Part shown: positions 1 to 6,800 of the stretch, one piece after another
Layout of the letters: each line of letters opens with the position of its first letter
Position numbering within the stretch: position 1 is the first letter of the stretch
From: Wenzhouxiangella sp.
GTDB taxonomy: Bacteria > Pseudomonadota > Gammaproteobacteria > Xanthomonadales > Wenzhouxiangellaceae
DNA length: 7,806 nt
Direction: 5' to 3'
Assembly: GCA_007121485.1 (NCBI GenBank)
Contig: SKKM01000171.1
Span: 1-7,806, forward strand
Translations under genes and position numbers: made by a program
The notes under the pieces: generated by a model
What the model was told of the DNA's origin: nothing
Databases searched by the model: none
The model's input: only the letters and a program-made list of their open reading frames with translations

Positions 1-849
1 CCGCTGGGGCCGTGGCTGCGGTTGATGCGCTTCGACCGGCCGATCGGCCTGGCCCTGCTGCTGTGGCCGACCTGGTGGGGCTTGTGGATGGCCGCCGGCG
101 GCGTGCCGCAGATCAGGAACCTGGTCATCTTCACGCTGGGCGTGGTGGTCATGCGCGCGGCCGGCTGCGTGATCAACGACTACGCCGACCGTCGTCTCGA
201 TCCGCGCGTCAGTCGCACGCGCAGCCGCCCCATCGCCAGCGGCGAGATCAGCCCGCGCCAGGCCCTGATCCTGTTCGCCGTGCTGATGCTGATCGCGCTG
301 GGCCTGGTGCTGATGACCAACCGCCTGACCGTTCTGCTGGCCATCGGCGGCGCCATGCTGGCCGGCACCTATCCCTTCCTCAAGCGCTTCACGCATTTCC
401 CGCAGATCGGCCTGGGCACGGCCTTCAGCTGGGCCATCCTGATGGCCTTTGCCGCCGAGACCAGCAACATTCCCAGCCTGGCCTGGTGGCTGTTCGCGGT
501 CAACCTGGTCTGGACCGTGATCTACGATACCCAGTACGCCATGGCCGACCGCGAAGACGACCTGAAGGTGGGCGTCAAGTCCACCGCCATCGCCTTCGGC
601 CGCTTCGATGTGCCCGTCATCGGCGCGCTGATGGGGCTGATGGTCGCCCTGCTGGTGCTGATCGGGCTGATCTACCTGCCCACGCCGGCCTGGTTCACCG
701 CCGTGGTGCTGGTGTTCCTGCTGTTCCAGGTCCAGCTGTGGCGGATCAGGGAGCGCCGCCCCGAGGCCTGCTTCCAGTCCTTCCTCAGCAACCACTGGAT
801 CGGCCTGGTGATCTTTCTCGGCATCGCCGGGTCGTTCGCGCTGCGCTGA
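1..849 (+). CDS. ubiA: 4-hydroxybenzoate octaprenyltransferase UbiA (5' end outside window)
   Basis: Membrane prenyltransferase that attaches the polyprenyl tail to 4-hydroxybenzoate in ubiquinone synthesis. The reading frame is open from base 1, and the residues before the first in-frame TTG/ATG (positions 22-27) already fit the family: the stretch RLMRFDRPIG matches the RLMRTDKPIG region that lies about 15 residues inside E. coli UbiA. The true start is therefore upstream of the window and only a short N-terminal piece is missing. Both Mg-prenyl-diphosphate aspartate motifs are present: NDYADRRLD at 175-201 and YDTQYAMADREDD at 523-561. Several hydrophobic membrane helices are evident, for example around 40-100, 270-330 and 620-720. 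The C-terminal EACFQSFLSNHWIGLVIFLG also matches the family. The gene ends 24 bp before the convergent comF stop, with no obvious terminator between them. The assignment is by recognition of family motifs. Confidence 0.96.
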   Translation, partial: PLGPWLRLMRFDRPIGLALLLWPTWWGLWMAAGGVPQIRNLVIFTLGVVVMRAAGCVINDYADRRLDPRVSRTRSRPIASGEISPRQALILFAVLMLIALGLVLMTNRLTVLLAIGGAMLAGTYPFLKRFTHFPQIGLGTAFSWAILMAFAAETSNIPSLAWWLFAVNLVWTVIYDTQYAMADREDDLKVGVKSTAIAFGRFDVPVIGALMGLMVALLVLIGLIYLPTPAWFTAVVLVFLLFQVQLWRIRERRPEACFQSFLSNHWIGLVIFLGIAGSFALR

Positions 850-873
850 GGCTCACCGACAGGGCGCGGACTC

Positions 874-1587
874 TCAGGCGCGCGCCACGACCCACACCTC
901 GACCCGCTTCACCCCGGCCTGCAGAAGCACCCGGGCGCATTCATTCAGGGTCGAACCGGTGGTCATGACGTCATCGACCAGCGCCACGTGGGTGGTGGCC
1001 GGCGGCAGGCGTTTGAGTTCGAAGGCACCGCGCACGTTGCCGCTGCGTTGATCGGCGGGCAGCTCGGACTGGGTGGCGGTCGGTCGCGTACGGCGCAGCG
1101 CTTCCAGCCACGGCAGGCCGCCGAACCAGCGCGACAGGTCGCGGCTGATCAGGGCCGACTGGTTGAAACCGCGCCGCAGCCCGCGCCGGACGTGCAGGGG
1201 CACCGGCACGATCAGCTGCGGACGGGGCGCCTCGAGCTCGACCAGGCGGCGCGCCAGCAGATCGGCCAGCAGGCGTCCGGCGGCGAGATCACCGTGAAAC
1301 TTGAACCGCCGCACCAGGCGCTCGACGACCCCGGTGTAGGCAAATCCAGGCCAGGTGGCGTGGAACGCCGGCAAGGCCATGGCGCAGCGCCCGCACAGGT
1401 CGACCCGGGTCTCCAGCTCGATCCCGCAGCGCGCGCATTGCGCCGCCAGGACCGGCAACTCCGGCTCGCAGCCGGCACAGCAATCGATCTCGGCGCGCCC
1501 GTCCTGCCCGCACACCAGGCAGACCGGGGGGAACAGACCGCGCCGCAGCCGGTCGGCCCAAAACATCGAACGCCAGTCAGCCCACAT
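874..1587 (-). CDS. comF: ComF family phosphoribosyltransferase-like protein
   Basis: This 237-residue protein has the usual ComF/GntX layout. The N-terminal zinc-ribbon-like part has paired cysteines at about residues 23/26, 36-37/40, 51/54 and 65/68. A type I phosphoribosyltransferase fold follows. Family signatures are VPVPLHVRRGLRRGFNQS (about 128-144), the RRTRPTATQSELPADQR region (about 165-181) and the PRPP-binding loop VALVDDVMTTGST (about 201-213). In competent bacteria ComF is needed for DNA uptake and acts with the internalisation machinery; in many proteobacteria its exact biochemical role is unclear. The ATG at 1585-1587 is chosen because the protein then starts in the normal place for the family. 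An AGGA directly abuts it, closer than an ideal ribosome site, and a second in-frame ATG lies seven codons in. The gene is convergent with ubiA and divergent from the bioC-like gene; comF lying near biotin genes is common in gammaproteobacteria. Confidence 0.92.
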   Translation of the reverse strand: MWADWRSMFWADRLRRGLFPPVCLVCGQDGRAEIDCCAGCEPELPVLAAQCARCGIELETRVDLCGRCAMALPAFHATWPGFAYTGVVERLVRRFKFHGDLAAGRLLADLLARRLVELEAPRPQLIVPVPLHVRRGLRRGFNQSALISRDLSRWFGGLPWLEALRRTRPTATQSELPADQRSGNVRGAFELKRLPPATTHVALVDDVMTTGSTLNECARVLLQAGVKRVEVWVVARA

Positions 1588-1625
1588 TCCTGCCAGAACC
1601 CAACGCCACCTGCCTGCCCGGCATC

Positions 1626-1654
1626 AGCATAGCGCAGGCCGGCAGGCCGCCGTG
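1626..1654 (-). promoter_or_regulatory. Weak candidate promoter for comF
   Basis: On the minus strand TATGCT (1631-1626) is a reasonable -10, preceded by GCGC. It would start a transcript about 30 nt before the comF ATG. The -35 position at 17-bp spacing (CACGGC) is poor. It overlaps an imperfect inverted repeat, GCCTGCC (1612-1618) with GGCAGGC (1641-1647), which could be an operator or simply a by-product of GC-rich sequence. Inferred from motif and position only. Confidence 0.3.
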
Positions 1655-1660
1655 CCGCGC

Positions 1661-1692
1661 TTGACCTGATCGTTGATCCGCGGCGCTATGAT
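1661..1692 (+). promoter_or_regulatory. Candidate promoter for the bioC-like gene
   Basis: TTGACC at 1661-1666 matches the -35 consensus at five of six positions, and TATGAT at 1687-1692 matches the -10 at five of six. The spacing between them is 20 bp, longer than the usual 16-18, so they may not work as a pair. The -10 alone would start transcription near 1699, about 31 nt before the ATG. No biotin-operator-like palindrome is visible here. Confidence 0.4.
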
Positions 1693-1729
1693 GCACTCGC
1701 GCCCGATTTCTTGAACGACCCGGACCCGA

Positions 1730-2599
1730 ATGACCAGCCCGCCCCTGCCGCCCAGCCGCCTGTTCGACCGCCGCGCGAAGGCCTACGAGCGCCATGCCGC
1801 GGTGCAGACGGAAGTGGCCGAGCGGCTGCTGGGCCGTCTGGACGGGCTGAAGTTCGAACCGGCCCGCATCCTCGAGGTCGGCTGCGCGGACGGTCGCCAG
1901 TGCCAGGCCCTGCACCGGCGTTTTCCCAAGGCGCGCGTGATCGGCATCGACCTGAGCCCCGGCATGCTGGCCCGGGCCAGGTCGCGACGCCGCTGGTGGC
2001 GCAGGGACTTCGAGCTGCTGCGTGCCGATGGCGGCCGCCTGCCCCTGGCCGAGGACAGCATCGACCTGGTCTATGCCAACCTGAGCCTGGGCTGGCTGGG
2101 CGATGCGGAGGCGGCCCTGCGCAGCTGGCGGCGCGTTCTGCGCCCCGGCGGGCTGGCGCTGGTCTCGGTGTTCGGGCCGGATACCCTGCGCGAACAGCGC
2201 GCGCGGCTGGCGCCGCAGGCCTCGTTCTCCGCCCTGGCCGACGTCCAGCGCTTCGGCAGCATGCTGGTTCGGGCCGGGTTCGCCGAGCCGGTGCTGGACA
2301 CCGACTGGATCACCACGGTTTTTCCCGACCCGGCCGCGCTGCTGGTCGAACTGCGCGGCTGCGGCCTGCTGCCGGCAGCCTCGCACGGCCTCGGCAAGCG
2401 CGCGCAAGCCCTCCGGTCACTGGGCCTGAAGTCGGGACTGGAGTCGGGTCAGGAAATGTCCGGCGAGAGTTGCCGTGCGACCTGGGAGATCGTGTCCGCC
2501 TCGGCCTGGGCGCCGGAAGCCGGTCAGCCGATTCGCGGTGCGGCCGGTGAGGAAGTCAGCGTGCCGGTGTCAACAATCGGCATTCGCCGCCGCGACTGA
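1730..2599 (+). CDS. bioC: BioC-like malonyl-ACP O-methyltransferase (class I SAM methyltransferase)
   Basis: A 289-residue cytosolic SAM-dependent methyltransferase. BioC methylates the free carboxyl of malonyl-ACP, so that fatty acid synthesis can build the pimeloyl chain of biotin. Visible features are an N-terminal FDRRAKAYERHAAVQ segment like the FDRAA..YD start of BioC proteins, SAM motif I ILEVGCADG (about 47-55), the acidic post-I residue in GIDLS (about 72-76), YANLSLGWLGD (about 115-125) where BioC has a SNLALQW-type motif, FGPDTLRE (about 148-155), and a C-terminal TWEIVSASAW that fits BioC's TYEV..HAW. Motif I has Ala where GxG is typical, and the related NDUFAF5-type methyltransferases share much of this pattern, so the exact substrate is less certain than the fold. 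The ATG at 1730 is supported by the N-terminal match; no clear Shine-Dalgarno is seen. No other bio gene lies in the window. It converges on the cyclase gene with 16 bp between stops. Confidence 0.78.
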   Translation: MTSPPLPPSRLFDRRAKAYERHAAVQTEVAERLLGRLDGLKFEPARILEVGCADGRQCQALHRRFPKARVIGIDLSPGMLARARSRRRWWRRDFELLRADGGRLPLAEDSIDLVYANLSLGWLGDAEAALRSWRRVLRPGGLALVSVFGPDTLREQRARLAPQASFSALADVQRFGSMLVRAGFAEPVLDTDWITTVFPDPAALLVELRGCGLLPAASHGLGKRAQALRSLGLKSGLESGQEMSGESCRATWEIVSASAWAPEAGQPIRGAAGEEVSVPVSTIGIRRRD

Positions 2600-2615
2600 G
2601 CAGCAATCCAGAAAC

Positions 2616-3524
2616 TCAAGCGGCGCGCGAGCGCACGCTGTTGCGCCCGCCGGTCTTGGCGTCGTACAGGTGCCGGTCGGCCTCGCCGAGCAGCTTCCGG
2701 TAGTCGTCCATCTCGCCGGCGGCCTCGGCCAGGCCGATGCTGACGGTTACGTCGATGCGCTCACCGCTTTCGATCCGGAATTCGTGCCCGGCGACCATCT
2801 GGCGCAGGCGGTCGCAGGCCTGGTGCGCCTCGATCAACGAGGTATCCGGCATGATCAGGGCGAACTCCTCGCCGCCGATGCGCGCCAGGGTATCGCCGGA
2901 GCGCAGGGCATCGCTCAGGACCTGCGCGAGCTGACTCAACACCGCATCGCCGGCCAGGTGCCCGATCCGGTCGTTGATCTGCTTGAACCAGTCGATATCG
3001 ATGATGGCCAGGACCAGGTTGGCGCCGGCCACGCGCTGACTGCGGCCGAACTCTTCGGCCAGCACGGCGGTGGCATGGCGCCGGTTGTACAAGCCGGTCA
3101 GTCCGTCCCGCACGGCGTGATCGTGCAACTCCGCCAGGTAACCCGCCTCCGGGTTGCCCGCATCGAGAAACTTCAGCACGGTCTTGCCCACGCGCAGCTG
3201 GTCGCCGTCAATCAGGCGCTGCAGCCGGACCTCCTCGTCGTTGACAAAGCTGCGGTTGGTCGACCCGAGGTCTTCGATCCAGTAGCCGTCTTCGCGCTTG
3301 AACACCCTGCAATGCGCGCGAGACACGCTGCGCTCGCCGATGCGGAAATCACAGTCGTTGCCGCGGCCGATCACCACGGCCCCGGCACTCAGGTCAATGC
3401 GATTGCCCAGCCGCTCGCCGCGGATCACCACCAGGCTGGGGACATTGGCCGGACGGCTTTCGCTGGTCGCGCTGAGCAGCACGGTGTGCGGGTCGGTCTG
3501 GTTGTCCGGCGTTCGGGTGCTCAT
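2616..3524 (-). CDS. FHA-GGDEF diguanylate cyclase
   Basis: A 302-residue soluble protein predicted to make cyclic-di-GMP from two GTP. The FHA domain (about 30-118) has IGRGNDCDF, SVSRAH and GSTNRSFVN, the usual phosphothreonine-binding positions. The GGDEF domain (about 132-297) begins with DHAVRDGLTGLYNRRH and carries the metal aspartates in IDIDWF (about 175-180), the GGEEF active-site loop (217-221) and RSGD (208-211) exactly five residues before it, the classical product-inhibition I-site. No signal peptide or membrane helix is seen. FHA-GGDEF pairs are known to be controlled by Ser/Thr phosphorylation, but no kinase gene is visible here. The ATG at 3522-3524 was chosen over a longer frame reaching 3674 because the extra 50 residues are low-complexity and would run across the terminator. 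There is no ribosome-binding site in front, and a TATAAT lies 9 nt upstream, so translation may be leaderless. Confidence 0.93.
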   Translation of the reverse strand: MSTRTPDNQTDPHTVLLSATSESRPANVPSLVVIRGERLGNRIDLSAGAVVIGRGNDCDFRIGERSVSRAHCRVFKREDGYWIEDLGSTNRSFVNDEEVRLQRLIDGDQLRVGKTVLKFLDAGNPEAGYLAELHDHAVRDGLTGLYNRRHATAVLAEEFGRSQRVAGANLVLAIIDIDWFKQINDRIGHLAGDAVLSQLAQVLSDALRSGDTLARIGGEEFALIMPDTSLIEAHQACDRLRQMVAGHEFRIESGERIDVTVSIGLAEAAGEMDDYRKLLGEADRHLYDAKTGGRNSVRSRAA

Positions 3525-3533
3525 GACGGCTCG

Positions 3534-3539
3534 ATTATA
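3534..3539 (-). promoter_or_regulatory. Perfect -10 element upstream of the cyclase gene
   Basis: On the minus strand TATAAT occupies 3539-3534, all six consensus bases, 9 nt before the cyclase ATG. Transcription from it would begin about 2-4 nt before the ATG, giving a leaderless or nearly leaderless mRNA. The hexamers at 16-18 bp spacing (TCATGG, CTCATG, GCTCAT) do not resemble TTGACA and there is no TG extension, so it would need an activator or be weak. It lies past the terminator at 3588-3627 and could transcribe the cyclase independently. Confidence 0.45.
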
Positions 3540-3587
3540 GACGGGCCATGCATTTCCATGAGCGGGTGCCAACGGGCCGCGCCCGCC

Positions 3588-3627
3588 AAATAAAACGGGC
3601 CGGCTCCTTTTTGAGGAAACCGGCCCG
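3588..3627 (-). terminator. Strong rho-independent terminator
   Basis: On the minus strand CGGGCCGG (3627-3620) pairs perfectly with CCGGCCCG (3603-3596). The 16-nt loop can fold further as TCCT with AGGA. The stem is followed at once by TTTTATTT (3595-3588). The U-rich tail exists only in the minus direction, so it stops leftward transcription. It lies about 185 nt after the hybrid sensor stop and 64 nt before the cyclase ATG. A smaller GC hairpin (CGGGC/GCCCG, 3573-3585) follows. It could end the sensor mRNA, an independent small RNA, or act as an attenuator for the cyclase. Confidence 0.88.
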
Positions 3628-3713
3628 CGCCCCACTTTTGGTGTCCTGCGCAGTCCGCGCGGCGCAATCGCCAAGCCCCCTTGGACGACCCACCCGCGCG
3701 CAGCGGCAAGGAC
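3588..3713 (-). ncRNA. Candidate structured small RNA or leader RNA
   Basis: Read leftward from G3713, the segment has a nested fold. The first five bases GUCCU (3713-3709) pair with AGGAC (3647-3643). CGCGCGG (3700-3694) pairs with CCGCGCG (3662-3656) by seven G-C pairs. An apical CCAAG-GGGG-CUUGG hairpin (3684-3671) sits inside. The helices are separated by roughly symmetric 8-9 nt internal loops. A short A-rich linker (ACCAAAAG, about 3642-3635) leads into the intrinsic terminator, giving a transcript of about 125 nt. A promoter-like pair places the start at or very near G3713, which is also the first base of the outer stem. No convincing protein frame explains the interval. It matches no RNA family I recognise. 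Alternatives are the sensor's 3' untranslated region, or a riboswitch/attenuator for the downstream cyclase. The fold was found by eye, without an energy calculation. Confidence 0.5.
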
Positions 3714-3719
3714 GATGAA

Positions 3720-3749
3720 AGTTTAACGACTGGCACGATTCGCTGTTAT
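3720..3749 (-). promoter_or_regulatory. Candidate promoter of the structured RNA
   Basis: On the minus strand ATAACA (3749-3744) and TAAACT (3725-3720) each match the -35 and -10 consensus at four of six positions, with an 18-bp spacer. The expected start, 6-7 nt past the -10, falls at or near G3713, where the predicted RNA stem begins. The surrounding DNA is less GC-rich than the neighbouring coding sequence. The palindrome cluster lies 8 bp upstream of the -35. Confidence 0.45.
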
Positions 3750-3756
3750 TCCTGCG

Positions 3757-3792
3757 CGACAAGCGCTTGTCGAATTGCGACAAATACGACAA
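3757..3792. repeat. CGACAA half-site cluster with a 16-bp perfect palindrome (candidate operator)
   Basis: CGACAAGCGCTTGTCG at 3757-3772 is a perfect 16-bp palindrome. Its right arm TTGTCG (3767-3772) forms a second inverted repeat with CGACAA at 3778-3783 across 5 bp, and another CGACAA sits at 3787-3792. That makes four copies of one six-base half-site in 36 bp. The cluster begins 19 bp after the hybrid sensor stop and ends 8 bp before the -35 of the candidate RNA promoter. This is where an activator site would be expected. I do not recognise the motif as a named regulator's box. Confidence 0.6.
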
Positions 3793-3810
3793 TCGGGCGG
3801 ATCGCGGCCT

Positions 3811-6800
3811 TCAGTGATGCCGGGTTCGCGACTGGGCCCGGCGCCGCCACTGGCTGGGCGGCAAGCCTTCGGCCTGGCTGAAGACCTTGCTGAAGGACTG
3901 CGGGCTGGAGAAGCCGCAGCTGGCGGCGATGTCCTTGATCGAGCGCTCGTTGCCGACCAGCAGCTCGCGCGCCTTTTCCAGGCGGACTTCCTGCAGCAGG
4001 CTGGCCGGGGCGCAATCGAGCAGGGCCTTGAGCTTGCGCTGCAGGGTGCGCACGTCGACCAGGGCGGCCCGAGCCATGTCGGTCACCTTGATGTCAGGAT
4101 CGGCGTGGTGGATCTCGATCCAGGCCTGCAGCCGCTCCAGCAGCGCGGCGTCGCGCTCGCTGACTTCGGGCTCGACGGTCTTGCGCTCGATCACCGGGCC
4201 ACCGGCCAGCTCCCGCCGCAGGCGCTCGTGCAGTCGCCGGCGGGTCTCCAGCATGGCGCTCAAGCGGACCAGGAACTCGTTGTCGTCGAAGGGCTTGGCC
4301 AGGAAATCGTCGGTCTGCAGGGAGAAGGCGCGCACGCGGGTGTCGTGATCCTGGCGGGCGGTCAGCAGCATGATCGGAACATGGCTGGTGCGAATGTCCG
4401 ATCGCAGCGCCTCGAGCAGTTCCAGCCCGTCCAGGCCCGGCATCATGATGTCGCTCACGATCAGCTCCGGCGCTTCGGACTGGGCCAGGGCCAGGCCGGT
4501 GTTGCCGTCACCGGCCTCGATCACGCGCCACTGCGGGCGCAGCAATCCGCTCAGGTGGGCGCGCATGTCCGGATTGTCTTCGATCACGAGTATGGCCGGC
4601 TGCGCGGCATCGGCGGGCGCCTCGGTAGACGGCTCGCCCGGCTCGAGGGGTTTCAGCGCCTCGATGTCGCGGGCGTGTTCGCGCTCGGTCAGCAGGGTCA
4701 CCGGTCCGGCCGCATTCGGCTCGCGCCACGCCGGCAGCCAGACCGAAAAGCGGCTGCCGTGGCCCGGCCGGCTGCTGACGCTGACCCATCCGCCGTTGGC
4801 GCGCACGGCCTCGCGGACCAGGGCCAGGCCGATGCCGGCACCTGCAATCTCGCTGTTTTCGGCCGCCTGCACCCGGTAGAAGCGCTCGAAGATGGTCGCC
4901 TGCTCGGACTCCGGGATGCCGGGACCGGAATCGGCCACGCTCAGGCACACGCCGCCGGTTTGCGCACCCAGAGCGACCCGCACCTGGCCACCGGGCGGCG
5001 TGAACTTCAAGGCATTGGTCAGAAGATTCAGCAGGATTTTCTCCACCTGCTCCTGCAGGCACTGGGTGCGCCAGCCGTACTCGATGTCGGCGACCAGCTC
5101 GATGCCGCGCTCCTGGGCCACGCCGCTGAAGGCGTCGACGGTCATGCGCACCATGCGCCCCAGGGGCCAGGGATTGAACTCCAGGCGACGCTGTTCATGG
5201 CTGAGCCGGGAGAAATCCATCAGCTGGTCGACCAGTTTCAGCAGCCGCCGCAGGTAGCGTCGGCCCAGCGCGATGGCATCGGCGTCCGCACCCTGGCGCT
5301 CGAGCCGGTCGAGGCTGGTCTTGATCAGCGTCAGCGGGGTGCGGAACTCGTGCGAGACATTGGCGAACAGCACGGTTCGCGCCTCCAGCGACTGCTCGAG
5401 TTCGCGCGCCTGGCGCTCGATCAGCCCGCGCTGCTCGCTCAGGGTGGCGGTGCGCACCGCCACCTCTGCCTCGAGCGCGCGCCTGCGGCGGTGGTGCTCA
5501 CCAAAGGCCAGGCCGGCCAGGCCGATCAGCATCAGGCCGTAAGCGGCCAGGGCCCACGGTGTGGCCCAGGGCGGCGATGCGACCACGGCCGTCAGCAGCA
5601 CCTCGGGGTCCGACCAGACATCGTCGCTGTTCGCGGCACGCAGGTGGAACCGGTAGGTGCCGGGCTGCAGGCTGGCGTATCGCACCTGGCGCCTGGAACC
5701 GCCATCAACCCAGTCGGGATCGACGCCCTCGAGCCTGAAGGCGTGGCGGACGCGCGCCGGGTCGGCGAAGTTCAGCCCGGCAAAGCGGATTTCCAGATCA
5801 TTCTGATCATGACGCAAGCGCAGCGGAGCGTGTTCATCCAGCGCAGGCTCGACCAGCTGTCCGTTGACGCGGACCTCCAGCAAGCGCAGGCGCGGCGGGC
5901 TCAAGACCGCATCGAAATGCTCCGGGCGAAACTGGTTGACCCCGTTGATCCCGCCGAAATACAGGTCTCCATCCTCACCGCGGTGAGCGACGCCGGTGTT
6001 GAATTCGTAGGACTGCAGCCCATCGGCGGGCGTGAACTGGCGTACCTCGCCGAGCGCCGGGTCCCAGCGCATCAGGCCGCGGTTGCTGCTCAGCCAGAGT
6101 CGCCCGTTTCCTTCAGGCAGCATGGCGTAGACGGTGTCGTCGACCAGGCCGTCGGCCTTGCCGAACCATTCCACGCTGGCCTCGGCCTTGCCATCGGCTC
6201 CCGCCTCGACCCGCAGGTGGCCGAGACCGGTTTCCCGGCCGGCGATCCACCAGCCCTCCTCGGGATGGGGAACCAGGGCGTTCAGAGGAACGAGCGGGTT
6301 TTTCCCCAACCGCCGGCTGTCGAAAAACCAGTCCGTGCCGGCCGCGCCGGGACGGAAGCGCCCGATACCTCCCTCACCGAAGACCAGCACGCCGCCATCG
6401 TCGTCTTCCACCAGGCCGAACACACCCAGTTCAGGGAGGATGACCTGCGGGTCAGCCAATACCGGCCGCGTCCGATCCCCGGCCAGCGTCAGCTCGCGCA
6501 CCCCGGACCAGGAGCCGACCCAGAGCCGACCGCCATCGCGGCTGATCAACAGGCGCCGTCCGGCCTGGGCCGGGAAGCCGAACTCGCTCAGCGGGACCGA
6601 CCGGACGACTCGGTCAGCGGCCGGGTCGATCAGGGTCAGATAGTTCGAGCCCAGGGCCCAGACCAGGCCGCTCAAGGGGTCAACCGCCAGCGACCAGACG
6701 GCGTCCTCGGGCAAACGCTCGCCGTCCTCACCGCTGCCATGAAAACTCTGGTACCACTGAAACTCACCGTCCTCCCCGGCGCGCAGGCGTCGAATGCCGG

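Noticed and set aside
846..877. CTGAG/CTCAG inverted repeat between the ubiA and comF stops as a shared terminator
   Set aside because: The arms are only five bases with a long spacer and no T-run on either side. This is too weak to call.
1588..1729. BirA-type biotin operator in the comF/bioC-like gap
   Set aside because: No TTGTAAACC-like palindrome is present on either strand.
3525..3674. N-terminal extension of the cyclase to an ATG at 3674
   Set aside because: The extra residues are low-complexity, do not resemble the family and are read through the terminator stem. The ATG at 3524 gives a normal FHA-GGDEF protein.
3588..3713. Identification of the structured RNA as 6S RNA or a GEMM cyclic-di-GMP riboswitch
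   Set aside because: It is shorter than typical 6S RNA and its outer stem is only 5 bp. I cannot find the conserved GEMM core sequence segments, so neither name is supported.
3731..3745. TGGCACG on the plus strand as a sigma-54 promoter
   Set aside because: The -12 part does not fit: the GC is at the wrong spacing from the GG. No gene follows in that direction.
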